From contig CASGEC010000004.1 in assembly GCA_949300365.1 (NCBI GenBank), positions 156,280 to 220,279 on the forward strand: a stretch of 64,000 bases of DNA, read 5' to 3'. The notes under the pieces are model-generated. The model did no database searches, was not told the origin of the DNA, and was given only the letters and a program-made list of their open reading frames with translations. Below are positions 49,931 to 58,582 of this stretch, in pieces. How positions within the stretch are numbered: the stretch's first letter is position 1; each line of letters starts with the position of its first letter. The DNA comes from an uncultured Bacillota bacterium. GTDB lineage: Bacteria > Bacillota_I > Bacilli_A > RFN20 > CAG-288. Position numbers and translations under genes: made by a program.

Positions 49931-51943
49931 ATGTATAAACTCATAAAGAAGCACCGCCTGATTCTGGGTATATCCCTCCTTGTCGAGATTCTTGTCCTCA
50001 CCACACTGGTCCTGACAATGGTTTTCTGCCCGGATTATGGCGCGCATTATATCATCCTGAGCATTTTCTCCGCTCTCTTCATCCTTTACGATGCTTCCCT
50101 GGCCCTTGCCTTCTCGATCCTGATCAAGGAGAAGAAGGGACGCGCCGAGATGACAAGTGCCGAGGTTCTCGGAAACGACATGGACGAGGCCTACAACTTC
50201 GGCGAGGTCGGCCTTGCCGTCTGCGATGCCCAGGACAACGTTCTCTGGGTCAACGGCTTTCTGGCTTCCCGTATCCCGAATCTTGTCGACACGAATATCT
50301 ACGCCAGTCTCCCCGGTCTTTCCTCGCCTATCGGAAGCGAAAACTGGAACCGTCTGATCATCAAGGACAATTCCCATATCTTCAAGGTGGAGCTTCTTAA
50401 GGAAGCGAGGCTTTTTGTCTTCAAGGAAACGACCGAATTCGAGAACATGGATAGCTATCGGAAGAGAACCGCTCCGGTTGTCGGCTATCTTGCCATCGAC
50501 AACTATTATGACATCGAACAGGCGATGAGCGACGAAACGAAATTCGCCGGTGCCCTGTTCAAGGCCAAGAGCCTCATCACCGACTATATCGAAAGCAGCG
50601 ATTCCCTTCTCAGACAAGTCCAGCCCGACCGCTATATCTTCATCTCCACGAAGGAAAAGTTCGATGCCCTTTATGCGGACAAGTTCTCCATCGTCGATAA
50701 GGTGAAGAAGGAGACGGAAGGATTCACTCTCTCCATCGGTATCGCCTATGACTTTCCGGATTACTCCAAGCTTTCGGAAATGGCAGCCTCTGCCTTGGAT
50801 GTCGCTCTCTCCCGCGGCGGCGACCAGACCGTCATCGCGCCTTTCTCCCATTCGATGATCTTCCTCGGCGGAAAGGCCGAGCTCCAGCCGGCGAGAAACC
50901 GCGTCAAGATCCGTTCCCTCTCCCGTGCCTTCGTCACCAACCTGCGCGATAGCAAGTACAAGAAGATCCTGGTCATGGGGCATATCAATGCCGACCTGGA
51001 CGCCCTTGGTGCCGAAGTCGGAGTCTACCTTCTCTGCCAGAAATACAAGGTCAAGTGCCGTCTTGCCTTCGAAGAGCAACTCGTGGACAACGCGACAAGA
51101 CGCGCCGTCGACACCCTCTATTCGAGCGATGAGAAGAAGAAGGTCTTCATCACCATGAAGGAGGCCTTGGACTATCTTGAGGAGAACACGCTTCTGGTCC
51201 TTGTCGACCACAACAGCTTCGAGCTCTCGATGTTCAACGAGGTCGCCCAGAAGGCCGACAACGTCGCCATCATCGACCATCACCGTCCAGGCACGAAGAA
51301 AGTCGACAACCCGATCTTCTCCCACGTCGATTCCTCGGCCAGTTCGACAAGCGAGATATTGACGTCCTTCATCACCTATAGCCTTGACGACATCTTCATC
51401 GATAGCCGGACGGCAACCTTGCTTCTTGCTGGCATCTCATTGGATACGCGTTTCTTCAAGGAGAAGACTTCCGCTGCGACCTTCGAGGCGTGCAGTCAGC
51501 TGAAGTCCTACAGGGCGGATACCGCCAAGGTGGATGATCTCCTTAAGGAAGACCTTGAAAGCTACAACATGAAGAACGAGATCACCCACAACATCGAGGT
51601 TCCCAAGACCGATGTCCTTCTTGCCAGCGCTCCCGAGGATGTCTACTTCATGGATGCGACTCTTGCCATTGCGGCAAACGAGCTCTCTTCGCTTAGGGGC
51701 ATCAAATGCGCGATGGCCGTCGGCAAGACGGACAGCCATACCGTCAAGGTCTCCTGCCGCTCGGATGGCGAAGCCAACTGCCAGCTATTGATGGAGAAGA
51801 TCGGCGGTGGCGGACACCTGACGATGGCCGGAGCGACGTTCACGGACATGTCGATTCAGGACGTGAAGGACAAGATCAAGGACATGCTCAACGACTACTT
51901 CGACGACGCCTTGATCCACAACGACATCAGCATAGGAGGATAG
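49931..51943 (+). CDS. gdpP: Cyclic-di-AMP phosphodiesterase GdpP
   Basis: A 670-residue GdpP: two N-terminal helices (about 13-60), a degenerate PAS domain (about 85-155), a degenerate GGDEF domain (about 175-300) and a DHH/DHHA1 phosphodiesterase (about 345-660). Catalytic motifs are visible: MGHINADLDALGAE, VDHNSFELS, IIDHHRPG and, near the C-terminus, GGGGHLTMAGA. It degrades c-di-AMP to pApA. Followed after four nt by rplI, the usual Bacillota order. Confidence 0.95.
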   Translation: MYKLIKKHRLILGISLLVEILVLTTLVLTMVFCPDYGAHYIILSIFSALFILYDASLALAFSILIKEKKGRAEMTSAEVLGNDMDEAYNFGEVGLAVCDAQDNVLWVNGFLASRIPNLVDTNIYASLPGLSSPIGSENWNRLIIKDNSHIFKVELLKEARLFVFKETTEFENMDSYRKRTAPVVGYLAIDNYYDIEQAMSDETKFAGALFKAKSLITDYIESSDSLLRQVQPDRYIFISTKEKFDALYADKFSIVDKVKKETEGFTLSIGIAYDFPDYSKLSEMAASALDVALSRGGDQTVIAPFSHSMIFLGGKAELQPARNRVKIRSLSRAFVTNLRDSKYKKILVMGHINADLDALGAEVGVYLLCQKYKVKCRLAFEEQLVDNATRRAVDTLYSSDEKKKVFITMKEALDYLEENTLLVLVDHNSFELSMFNEVAQKADNVAIIDHHRPGTKKVDNPIFSHVDSSASSTSEILTSFITYSLDDIFIDSRTATLLLAGISLDTRFFKEKTSAATFEACSQLKSYRADTAKVDDLLKEDLESYNMKNEITHNIEVPKTDVLLASAPEDVYFMDATLAIAANELSSLRGIKCAMAVGKTDSHTVKVSCRSDGEANCQLLMEKIGGGGHLTMAGATFTDMSIQDVKDKIKDMLNDYFDDALIHNDISIGG

Positions 51944-51947
51944 TGTC

Positions 51948-52406
51948 ATGAAAGTCTTGATGAAAAAGGATTTGAACAAGGTCGGAAAACGCGGCGAGAT
52001 CGTCGATGTTTCCGATGGCTACGGCGCAAACTACCTCATTCCCAGAGGCTATGGCGTCCTCTACACGGAAGCGGCCCGCAAGGAATACGAAAGGGAGCTT
52101 GCCAAGGAACGGGAAATCGAAAGGCAAAAGGCCCAGAAGGCCCAGGAAGTTGCCAAGAAGCTTGAAGGCATCACCTTGGAATTCGAGGCCCCGTCCGGTC
52201 GGCGTGGCGAGATGATCGGCACGGTCTCCAGCAAGGAAATCGTCGAAACCCTCAAGAAGCGCTATGACATTCTCATCGACAAGAAGATGATCGTCGACAA
52301 GAATACCATCGTCAACGGCTTTGGCACGACGACGCTCAAGCTCGAGCTCTACAAGGGCGTTTTCGGAAACGTCAAGATCCACGTTTCCCTGAAAGAGAAG
52401 AAGTAA
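51948..52406 (+). CDS. rplI: 50S ribosomal protein L9
   Basis: A 152-residue L9: N-terminal domain MKVLMKKDLNKVGKRGEI with the DVSDGYGANYLIPRG motif, the long connecting helix, and the C-terminal domain. Stop and the dnaB ATG overlap by one base. Confidence 0.97.
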   Translation: MKVLMKKDLNKVGKRGEIVDVSDGYGANYLIPRGYGVLYTEAARKEYERELAKEREIERQKAQKAQEVAKKLEGITLEFEAPSGRRGEMIGTVSSKEIVETLKKRYDILIDKKMIVDKNTIVNGFGTTTLKLELYKGVFGNVKIHVSLKEKK

Positions 52407-53878
52407 TGCCTCAGAATCCTGAAGGAATCGACCTCAACGAGATCACCATCCTCGGCAACATCCTTTACGATGAGACCGGGGATACCTTTCTGACCGTCGC
52501 TCCGCAATTGGAGCCCGAGGATTTTCTCGACCCTCGGAATCGGGCCATCTACAAGACATTCCTGGACCTGGGAAAGAAGAACATCCCTGTCGATCCGGCG
52601 ACCGTCTCCGAAGAGCTGAAGAACAACAAGCTCTATGATGAAGTCGGTGGGGATGCCTACCTGGAACTGATCATGCGGAAGACGACCCGCATCGCCCCCG
52701 TCGAGAACTATGTCAACAACGTCAAGGACCGATCCTTGCTCAATACGTTCCTAGGCCGCATCAGCGAGATCCGTGACGATGCAAAGTCCAAGCCCATCAG
52801 CGATATCTCCGAATTCATCGGCAAGGCCGAAAGCTCCATCCTCGAGATCACCAAGATGCGCCGCGTCGCCCAGATCGTCAAGATGAAGGACGTCAGCGAA
52901 AGCCTCGTCAGCAAACTTGTCATCCAAACCCAGGAGTTCAAGAAGAACGGCCGCAAGGCCAATGGCGTCACGGGACTGGAGACCGGCTTTTCCAACCTGG
53001 ACTTCTTTACCAAGGGGTGGCAGAAGCAGAACATGATTGTCGTCGGTGCCAGGCCTTCCGTCGGCAAGACCGCCTTTGCCCTGAACCTTCTTTATCAAGT
53101 CAGCAAGCGCGGCACGCCTGTCGTCTTCTTCTCCTTGGAAATGAGCGCGGAATCCATCGCCATGCGTCTTCTCTCCCTCACCTCCTCCCTCTCGACGGAC
53201 GAGATCAATTCCTTGGAATTCCAGCCCGGATCCAGGGCCGACCACGTCATCATCAATGCCCATTCCCCCGAGGAAGCCAGCATGGCCAACAAGCTCCAGC
53301 GCGGATTGGAGGAACTCAACCGCCTTCCCTTCTTCATCGACGACAATCCCGGCTCGAAGATGCTGGACATCTCGACGAAGTGCAAGAAGCTCAAGAACCT
53401 CATCCCCGATGTCGGACTCATGGCGATCGACTACCTCGGCCTGATCACGACGACCGGAAAGAAGGACAACAGGCAGGCGGAAGTGCAGGATATCTCACGG
53501 CAGGTCAAGCAGCTTGCCCGCGATCTGGACATTCCCATCATCGTCCTTTCCCAGCTCAAGAGAGAGTCCGAGGCGCGGGACAACCGTAAGCCGATGATGT
53601 CCGACCTCAGGGACTCGGGCGCCATCGAGCAGGATGCCGACATCATCCTCCTTCTCTATCGCCAAGACTATTATTCCAACGTCGGCCTGGACAACAAGGG
53701 CCAGGCAAACGATGCCAACGGCAATCCCAGGATGGAAGCCAACAACCCGATCTCGAAGGTCGACATCACCCTTGCCAAGAACCGAAACGGACAGGTCGGC
53801 GAGCTCCATTTCATCTTTGACAAGGAACATTGTTCCTTCAATGCCGTGGCCGATGATGGCCAGGAGACGCCTTTCTGA
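52406..53878 (+). CDS. dnaB: Replicative DNA helicase
   Basis: A 490-residue DnaB-type hexameric helicase (dnaC in Bacillus naming). N-terminal domain about 1-130, RecA-like domain with Walker A GARPSVGKTAFAL (about 212), Walker B LMAIDYLGL (about 340), and the DSGAIEQDADII arginine-finger region. Length is slightly above the usual about 455. Sits between rplI and the metallo-beta-lactamase gene, overlapping by one base on each side. Confidence 0.96.
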   Translation: MPQNPEGIDLNEITILGNILYDETGDTFLTVAPQLEPEDFLDPRNRAIYKTFLDLGKKNIPVDPATVSEELKNNKLYDEVGGDAYLELIMRKTTRIAPVENYVNNVKDRSLLNTFLGRISEIRDDAKSKPISDISEFIGKAESSILEITKMRRVAQIVKMKDVSESLVSKLVIQTQEFKKNGRKANGVTGLETGFSNLDFFTKGWQKQNMIVVGARPSVGKTAFALNLLYQVSKRGTPVVFFSLEMSAESIAMRLLSLTSSLSTDEINSLEFQPGSRADHVIINAHSPEEASMANKLQRGLEELNRLPFFIDDNPGSKMLDISTKCKKLKNLIPDVGLMAIDYLGLITTTGKKDNRQAEVQDISRQVKQLARDLDIPIIVLSQLKRESEARDNRKPMMSDLRDSGAIEQDADIILLLYRQDYYSNVGLDNKGQANDANGNPRMEANNPISKVDITLAKNRNGQVGELHFIFDKEHCSFNAVADDGQETPF

Positions 53879-54639
53879 TGCTCTATGATGTCATCTCCTC
53901 CGGCAGCAAGGGAAACGCAACCCTTGTCCTTTCTTCCAGCAAGGCAATCCTTTTGGATTTCGGGATCAGCAAGAAGCGTGTCGTCGATGCCCTGAAGGGC
54001 TATGGCCTCGGCTTTGACGACATAATGGCCTTCTTCCTCGGTCACGGTCATGATGACCACGCCTCCGATGCCTTCCAGGCCCCAAACGACAGACTCTATG
54101 CCTCGTTTGAGAAAATCCCCAAATCCGACAAGCCGATCCTTCCTCTTCACCTTCTTAAGCCCTTCTCCCCGATTCATGTCGATCCCTTTACCATCACCCC
54201 GCTTCCGTTAAGCCATGACTTCAAGAACACGATGGGCTTTCTTGTCGATGACGGTAAGGAAAGGCTCGTCTATGTGACCGATACGGGCTTTCTTCCGGAA
54301 AAGGATTTCCCCTACCTTCAGAACTGCGACTACATCCTCTTGGAATCCAATCACGATGCCCAGATGCTCTTCCAGTCCAAGAGGCCCGATTACCTCATAA
54401 AGCGAATCGTCTCCGACAAAGGCCATCTCTCCAACGTGGATTGCGCCTGCTATCTTTCCCTCTTCATCGGCGAGAAAACGAAGGAGTGCTGCCTTCTTCA
54501 TCTTTCAGAGGAGTGCAACGATCCCCTTCTTGCCAAGGAAACCTATGAGAAGGTGATGATGGAAAGGCTCGGCTATCTTCCCGATGTCATCCTCCGCGTC
54601 TCCTCGGCACAAAGGCAGACGCAGGGAGGAACAAGATGA
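53878..54639 (+). CDS. walJ: MBL-fold exonuclease, WalJ/YycJ type
   Basis: A 253-residue metallo-beta-lactamase-fold protein of the YycJ/WalJ type. It starts with the family SSGSKGNATLV motif, has the metal motif GHGHDDH (about residue 58), YVTDTGF (about 138) and the ESNHD segment (about 158). The family has been tied to DNA repair and to coordination of division with replication. Overlaps rlmH by four bases. No WalK/WalR genes are in the window. Confidence 0.9.
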   Translation: MLYDVISSGSKGNATLVLSSSKAILLDFGISKKRVVDALKGYGLGFDDIMAFFLGHGHDDHASDAFQAPNDRLYASFEKIPKSDKPILPLHLLKPFSPIHVDPFTITPLPLSHDFKNTMGFLVDDGKERLVYVTDTGFLPEKDFPYLQNCDYILLESNHDAQMLFQSKRPDYLIKRIVSDKGHLSNVDCACYLSLFIGEKTKECCLLHLSEECNDPLLAKETYEKVMMERLGYLPDVILRVSSAQRQTQGGTR

Positions 54640-55109
54640 ACCTGACCTTCCTCATTCCGGGAAAGGTTCGGGAGAGCTTCCTCTCCCTCGGCTATCAGGA
54701 ATACCTCAAAAGAATCCAGGGCTATGGAAAGGCCCGCCTTGTCTTCCTTCCGGAGGAAAGGATCTCTTCCCCGACAAAAAGCCTTATCGAAAAGGCCTTG
54801 GACAAGGAGGCAGAACGCGCCCTTTCCCTCATCAAGGAAAAGGATATCCTTGTCCTTTTGGATGTCCATGCCGATACGATCGATAGTGCTGCCTTTGCCA
54901 AAAAGCTAGGCGACTTATCTTCCAAAAGGGCAAATGTCTTTTTCTATGTCGGATCGTCCTATGGTCTTTCCGACAAGATGCGAAAACGGGCCGACTTTTC
55001 CTTTTCCCTCTCGCCGATGACTTTTACCCACTATCTGGCCATGCTCCTTCTTCTGGAACAGGTCTATCGCGCCATGAAGATCCTCGCCGGAGAAACATAC
55101 GACAAGTGA
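54636..55109 (+). CDS. rlmH: 23S rRNA pseudouridine-1915 N3-methyltransferase
   Basis: A 157-residue SPOUT methyltransferase RlmH: VGSSYGLS in the SAM-binding knot (about 104), SPMTFTHYLAMLLLLEQVYRA (about 123) and the C-terminal ILAGETYDK. The usual C-terminus is PYHK; here it is TYDK. It is the last chromosomal protein gene before the tRNA-Gln and inserted element. Confidence 0.93.
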   Translation: MNLTFLIPGKVRESFLSLGYQEYLKRIQGYGKARLVFLPEERISSPTKSLIEKALDKEAERALSLIKEKDILVLLDVHADTIDSAAFAKKLGDLSSKRANVFFYVGSSYGLSDKMRKRADFSFSLSPMTFTHYLAMLLLLEQVYRAMKILAGETYDK

Positions 55110-55158
55110 AAAGCGCTTGACAAAGCCTCTCCGCGCGGGTATAATCCCATCTTGCTAT

Positions 55159-55233
55159 TGGGATATAGTCAAGCGGTAAGACAGCAGTCTCTGAAACTGC
55201 GATGCCTTGGTTCGAATCCAAGTATCCCAGCCA
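55159..55233 (+). tRNA. tRNA-Gln (CTG), integration target
   Basis: A 75-nt tRNA: acceptor TGGGATA/TATCCCA, discriminator G, encoded CCA, anticodon stem GCAGT/ACTGC and loop CTCTGAA (anticodon CTG), T-loop GGTTCGAATCC. The integrase gene of the element starts its 3' flank 35 nt away, so its 3' part is the probable attachment site. Confidence 0.96.
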
Positions 55234-55245
55234 TATTGTTTTATG

Positions 55246-55266
55246 AGGCCCCGAAAGGGGCTTTTT
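55246..55266 (+). terminator. Terminator of tRNA-Gln
   Basis: GCCCC, loop GAAA, GGGGC and five T residues lie 13 nt past the tRNA; it also abuts the convergent integrase stop. Confidence 0.88.
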
Positions 55267-55267
55267 C

Positions 55268-56395
55268 TCATTTCTGTACCGCTTTTTCCGCGTCCTGGAA
55301 CGCCTTCCTGTAGGTCTCGTCGAGAAGGTCGGCTATCCTCCTCCTCTCCTCTTCCATCTCATGGACGTAGAAGGCGCGCGTGACCTCCTGAGAGCTATGG
55401 CCGAGGTATCTCCCTATCACCTCTATCGGGACGCCGAGGGAGGCCAGAAGCGTCGCCTCGCCATGCCTGAAGGAATGCGAGGTGAACGGGATCCCCGAGA
55501 GGCAGGAGAGCCTCCTGATCTCCCTGGAAAGGGTATTCTCCCCGATCGGCAGGAGATGAAAGACGTCGTTCCTGGAACGGGCATAGAAGAGGAAGGAATC
55601 CTTCCCGATGCCGTTTTCCTTGACATGCCTTTCGATCATTTCCGCAAGGAAGGAGGGGAGAAGATAGCTCCGGACGGAAGCCTTCGTCTTCGGCGTCGTC
55701 AGCCGCCAACCCGAGCCATCGCACTTCGACTGCACCTGCTGGAAGACATGAAGCCGCTTTCCGTCGAAGCACTTGCCCTGGAGTCCCCTCGCCTCCGAGA
55801 TGCGCATCCCCGTGAAGAAGGAGACAAGGAGATAGAGGCGGAAGAAGGGATCCTTTTCCAGGGCATAGACCTTCCCGAACTGATCGAAGGTCAGGAATGC
55901 CCTCTCCTTCCTCTCATGGACGGAAAAGTCCCTATAGGGAAGAAGCTTCTCCACCTCCCTGTTGACGATGCCGAAATAGACGTCCGCATGGCGGAAGAGC
56001 TTCTTGAGCAGGCCGAGGACGGCGTTCTTCTCCTTGAGGGAGGAGGCACTCATGGACTTCCACCATCCGGAAAGGACGGCATAGGAGCAGGAATCGACGG
56101 GAAGGTTCCCAAGGGAAGGGGCGACATGGTTGCGGTACCGGCTCTTGAGGGCCCGGAGGGTCGAGGACTTCAACTGGGTCGACCAGATCTCGAAGAAGTC
56201 CTTGGCAACGGCGGAAAGAAGGGGCCCCTTCGGCAACTCCCTGGCAGGCTTTCCCTTCTTCCCAAGGAGGGCCTTCTCGGCCCTGAGTGCCTCCCTTCTC
56301 GACGTCAGCCCCTTCTTGACGTATTGCCTTCCATCGACGAAGACCTTCGCCATGTAGCGGAATCCTCTCTTCGTCCTGTAGCGATAGACGGGCAT
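55268..56395 (-). CDS. int: Tyrosine recombinase (integrase)
   Basis: A 375-residue phage-type integrase. N-terminal arm-binding domain about 1-50, SAM-like core-binding domain about 60-150, catalytic domain about 165-350 with Arg198 (GMRISEA), Lys236 (TPKTKAS region), His307 and Arg310 (HSFRH), His333 (LGHSS) and nucleophile Tyr343 (AFYVH). All catalytic residues are present, so it should be active. It would insert circular element DNA into the tRNA-Gln 3' end. Most filamentous phages rely on host XerCD or a transposase, so a dedicated tyrosine recombinase is noteworthy. Confidence 0.93.
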   Translation of the reverse strand: MPVYRYRTKRGFRYMAKVFVDGRQYVKKGLTSRREALRAEKALLGKKGKPARELPKGPLLSAVAKDFFEIWSTQLKSSTLRALKSRYRNHVAPSLGNLPVDSCSYAVLSGWWKSMSASSLKEKNAVLGLLKKLFRHADVYFGIVNREVEKLLPYRDFSVHERKERAFLTFDQFGKVYALEKDPFFRLYLLVSFFTGMRISEARGLQGKCFDGKRLHVFQQVQSKCDGSGWRLTTPKTKASVRSYLLPSFLAEMIERHVKENGIGKDSFLFYARSRNDVFHLLPIGENTLSREIRRLSCLSGIPFTSHSFRHGEATLLASLGVPIEVIGRYLGHSSQEVTRAFYVHEMEEERRRIADLLDETYRKAFQDAEKAVQK

Positions 56396-56418
56396 GGGCT
56401 TTCCTCCTTTTCCTTTGC

Positions 56419-56745
56419 CTACTTCAGCGAAACCTTCGTCTTCTTCGCGATATTCTCGAACACAATACGATTTCGCGAGGAAACCTCATACGAATCCGGA
56501 TACTTGGGTACCCAATATTCGGATGGGTCGCGAACATATACTCGACCAACGACATAGCTCTTCTCGATATTGTCGGGAAGACGATAGACCTTCGCGCCGT
56601 TGACCTTCGGCGCATGGGTCACAGACGCCGAAACAAGGCACTTCCCCTTCTTCCCCAAAACGACACGGAAATGGACTTTTGAAGCCGGCTTCGAAATATC
56701 GTCCCTGCTCAACATCACATAAGGCTTCGACTTGACGTACTTCAT
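56419..56745 (-). CDS. Small basic protein of unknown function
   Basis: A 108-residue basic protein with an AGGAGG ribosome site eight nt before ATG. It appears rich in beta strands (KVHFRVVLGKKGKCLVSASVTHAPKV) and ends in a lysine-rich tail. I recognise no family. It lies between Rep and integrase. Size, charge and beta content, plus its position just after Rep, would suit a single-strand-DNA-binding protein (the gene V position in Ff phages) or an excisionase, but this is inference only. Its codons are AT-richer than the rest of the element. Confidence 0.7.
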   Translation of the reverse strand: MKYVKSKPYVMLSRDDISKPASKVHFRVVLGKKGKCLVSASVTHAPKVNGAKVYRLPDNIEKSYVVGRVYVRDPSEYWVPKYPDSYEVSSRNRIVFENIAKKTKVSLK

Positions 56746-56764
56746 TTTAAAGTCCTCCTGTATA

Positions 56765-56856
56765 TTGACAAATCATGCCATATCGACTAGACTATAGGTT
56801 CATCGGATGGCTGAGAGAGAAGGCGGCAATGGTCGCCCAGCCATCCGGCTTTTTTT
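56765..56856 (+). ncRNA. Putative small plus-strand RNA 1
   Basis: A perfect -35 TTGACA (56765-56770), 17-nt spacer and TAGACT (56788-56793) are followed by a hairpin whose arms are CGGATGGCTG (56804-56813) and CAGCCATCCG (56838-56847) and a seven-T tract. The predicted RNA is about 57 nt, from near 56800. It lies in the gap between rep and the 108-residue gene, opposite to both, so it is antisense to the leader of the latter. The coordinates given include the promoter. Confidence 0.55.
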
Positions 56857-56866
56857 ATGCCCTGAT

Positions 56867-58252
56867 TCATACGTCTATCCCGTCCAGGTCGAACGCGTCG
56901 AGCATCGCCTTCTTCCTTCGGTACTCCTCGAGGGTCGGAAGGTCGTCATGGAAATCGTCACCTAGGCTCAATTCCTGCAGGAACCTCTCCGAGGCCCGCA
57001 TCGCGTCCCTGTCCTTGGAAAGCCTGTCCTCGAAAGCCTTCCGAACGTCCACGTCGCCCCCGAAGGTGTCCACGTAGGACTGGAGCTTGTCCAGGATCTG
57101 GTCGACCGTCATCTCCTGCCCAAGGGACCTGGAATAGCTCCGCATCTCGCTGATGACCTGCCACGTCAGGCCACCGTCCCGGATCCAGTCGGAGACCGAG
57201 GCGACGACCTCGCCCATGGCGTTCTCCGAGGTGCCAAAAAGCCTCACCAGGGAAGAGCGCCAATAGCCCTTCGCCCATCTCACCGTCCTCGTCACCGTCT
57301 GCTCCACCTTCGCCTGGTCCGACGGGACCCTGATCGCGGCCGCACCATGGAGGAACCTACGATACTTCCGCCAAACAGGCAGCTTGTTGATATTTCGAGT
57401 CGACATGCTCCGAACATTCCCGTTGGAACCCTTAGGCGCTTCCTTGAACTCGATCAGCCCGCGCATGATGCCCGAGACCGCCTTTCCGAAGGAACCTCTC
57501 TCCATCGAGGGATGGACGACATCCCTGACGGCGTGCTGGCACCTTTCCCCGGTAAAGGAGACCTCGAAGCGGATCCATTCGCCGACACCCGGAAGGAGGC
57601 CCTTGCTCTGCCTTTCCCGGAGCTTGTCATAGATGTTAAGGCACACGGATCCGGAGTTCCTCGCGCCGAACTGGCACGTATAGCCCTTCCTCGTGTCCTG
57701 AATATAAGGCTCGTGTCCTTCCAGGTCGTCGGGCTCGTACCAGGCCACCCTATACCTCTCGTCGCCGAGGCGCCCGTTCTCCTTCCTCGCACGGAAGGCC
57801 GAGGAAAAGCACTGGTCGGCTATCTTGCGGCGAAGGGAATCGATGTCCAGCTCGCCGTCGATGTCGTCCAAGGCAAGGTCGACGCGGTTGAAGCGGACCG
57901 GAAGCGTCACGAGATAGGAAATGACATCCTTCCAGGAGCCGCCCCTTTCCTCGAAATGGCGACAGGCGCTTCCGGACAGGTCCACGATGAACTGGTCGGC
58001 GATGCCGTGGACCTTCGAGCAATCCTTCGGCTCGAGACCGACATGGACGTCCTCGTCAAACGTGACGGTCTTCCCGTACTGAAGCTGCCCGCAGTAGTTT
58101 TTCCCAAGGGTGAACCTTTCGGGATCCACCCTGAGAAGGGAAAGGATCTTCCTTGCATCCGGGTCCGGATGGTCGACGTCAAGATGCCAGAGGCACGTGA
58201 AGCGGAACCAGTCTATGAGGGCCGTCTGACGGCCCTTGGCATTCCCTTCCAT
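56867..58252 (-). CDS. rep: Rolling-circle replication initiator (Rep_trans type)
   Basis: A 461-residue replication initiation factor of the pT181/RstA-like group used by filamentous phages and small plasmids. Family blocks: IDWFRFT (residues 13-19), VRFNRVDLALDD (119-130), SGSVCLNIYDK (200-210, with the probable nicking Tyr208) and IRFEVSF (227-233). The C-terminal about 200 residues are extra and helical. AAAGGAG about ten nt before the ATG at 58252 sets the start; an ATG 153 nt upstream in frame has no such site. It is preceded by the hairpin-rich region expected to hold its origin. Confidence 0.85.
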   Translation of the reverse strand: MEGNAKGRQTALIDWFRFTCLWHLDVDHPDPDARKILSLLRVDPERFTLGKNYCGQLQYGKTVTFDEDVHVGLEPKDCSKVHGIADQFIVDLSGSACRHFEERGGSWKDVISYLVTLPVRFNRVDLALDDIDGELDIDSLRRKIADQCFSSAFRARKENGRLGDERYRVAWYEPDDLEGHEPYIQDTRKGYTCQFGARNSGSVCLNIYDKLRERQSKGLLPGVGEWIRFEVSFTGERCQHAVRDVVHPSMERGSFGKAVSGIMRGLIEFKEAPKGSNGNVRSMSTRNINKLPVWRKYRRFLHGAAAIRVPSDQAKVEQTVTRTVRWAKGYWRSSLVRLFGTSENAMGEVVASVSDWIRDGGLTWQVISEMRSYSRSLGQEMTVDQILDKLQSYVDTFGGDVDVRKAFEDRLSKDRDAMRASERFLQELSLGDDFHDDLPTLEEYRRKKAMLDAFDLDGIDV

Positions 58253-58408
58253 AAAACGGGTCTCCTTTCCCCCTCCGACGGAGGGCCTACCGTTTGACGA
58301 CACGGACCAAAGACGGCACTTCCGGAACGGCAAGCGACGAGGAGAAAAAAGCAGCATCCAATGTCGGAACCGAATTTCGGAATCCGGCTCTAAAGCAATC
58401 GGCATCTT

Positions 58409-58430
58409 CGAAGGCTAATAGACACTTTCG
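58409..58430. other. Candidate double-strand-origin hairpin
   Basis: CGAAGG and CTTTCG form a 6-bp stem (one G-T pair) presenting the 10-base loop CTAATAGACA. Rolling-circle origins of the pT181 group are nicked within TCTAATAG-type loops, so this is a candidate nick site for the adjacent Rep. The same bases overlap a -10-like TATTAG of a possible rep promoter (TGGACA at 58439-58444, 18-nt spacer, minus strand). Confidence 0.4.
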
Positions 58431-58476
58431 ATACCCAATGTCCATACGCACTAACTAGGGTGTTACATACCCCCTT

Positions 58477-58582
58477 CCCGTCCCGGCGGGAGGGCCCTTC
58501 CGGGCCTTGTTCCCGCCGGGAACAGGGATCCTGCCGGCACGCCAGGTGCCCCGAGGGCGTCAGCGGCGCCTTGAAGGCGCCG
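58477..58582. repeat. Cluster of five GC-rich hairpins
   Basis: Within about 106 bases: CCCG/CGGG (58477-58490), GGCCC/GGGCC (58493-58506), TGTTCCC/GGGAACA (58508-58524), GGCAC/GTGCC (58536-58550) and CGGCGCC/GGCGCCG (58564-58582, covering the last zot codons). The cluster begins at the end of the ATPase gene and lies before rep, the position of the origin and packaging-signal hairpins of Ff phages. Terminator function is unlikely because no T tract follows most of them. Confidence 0.6.
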
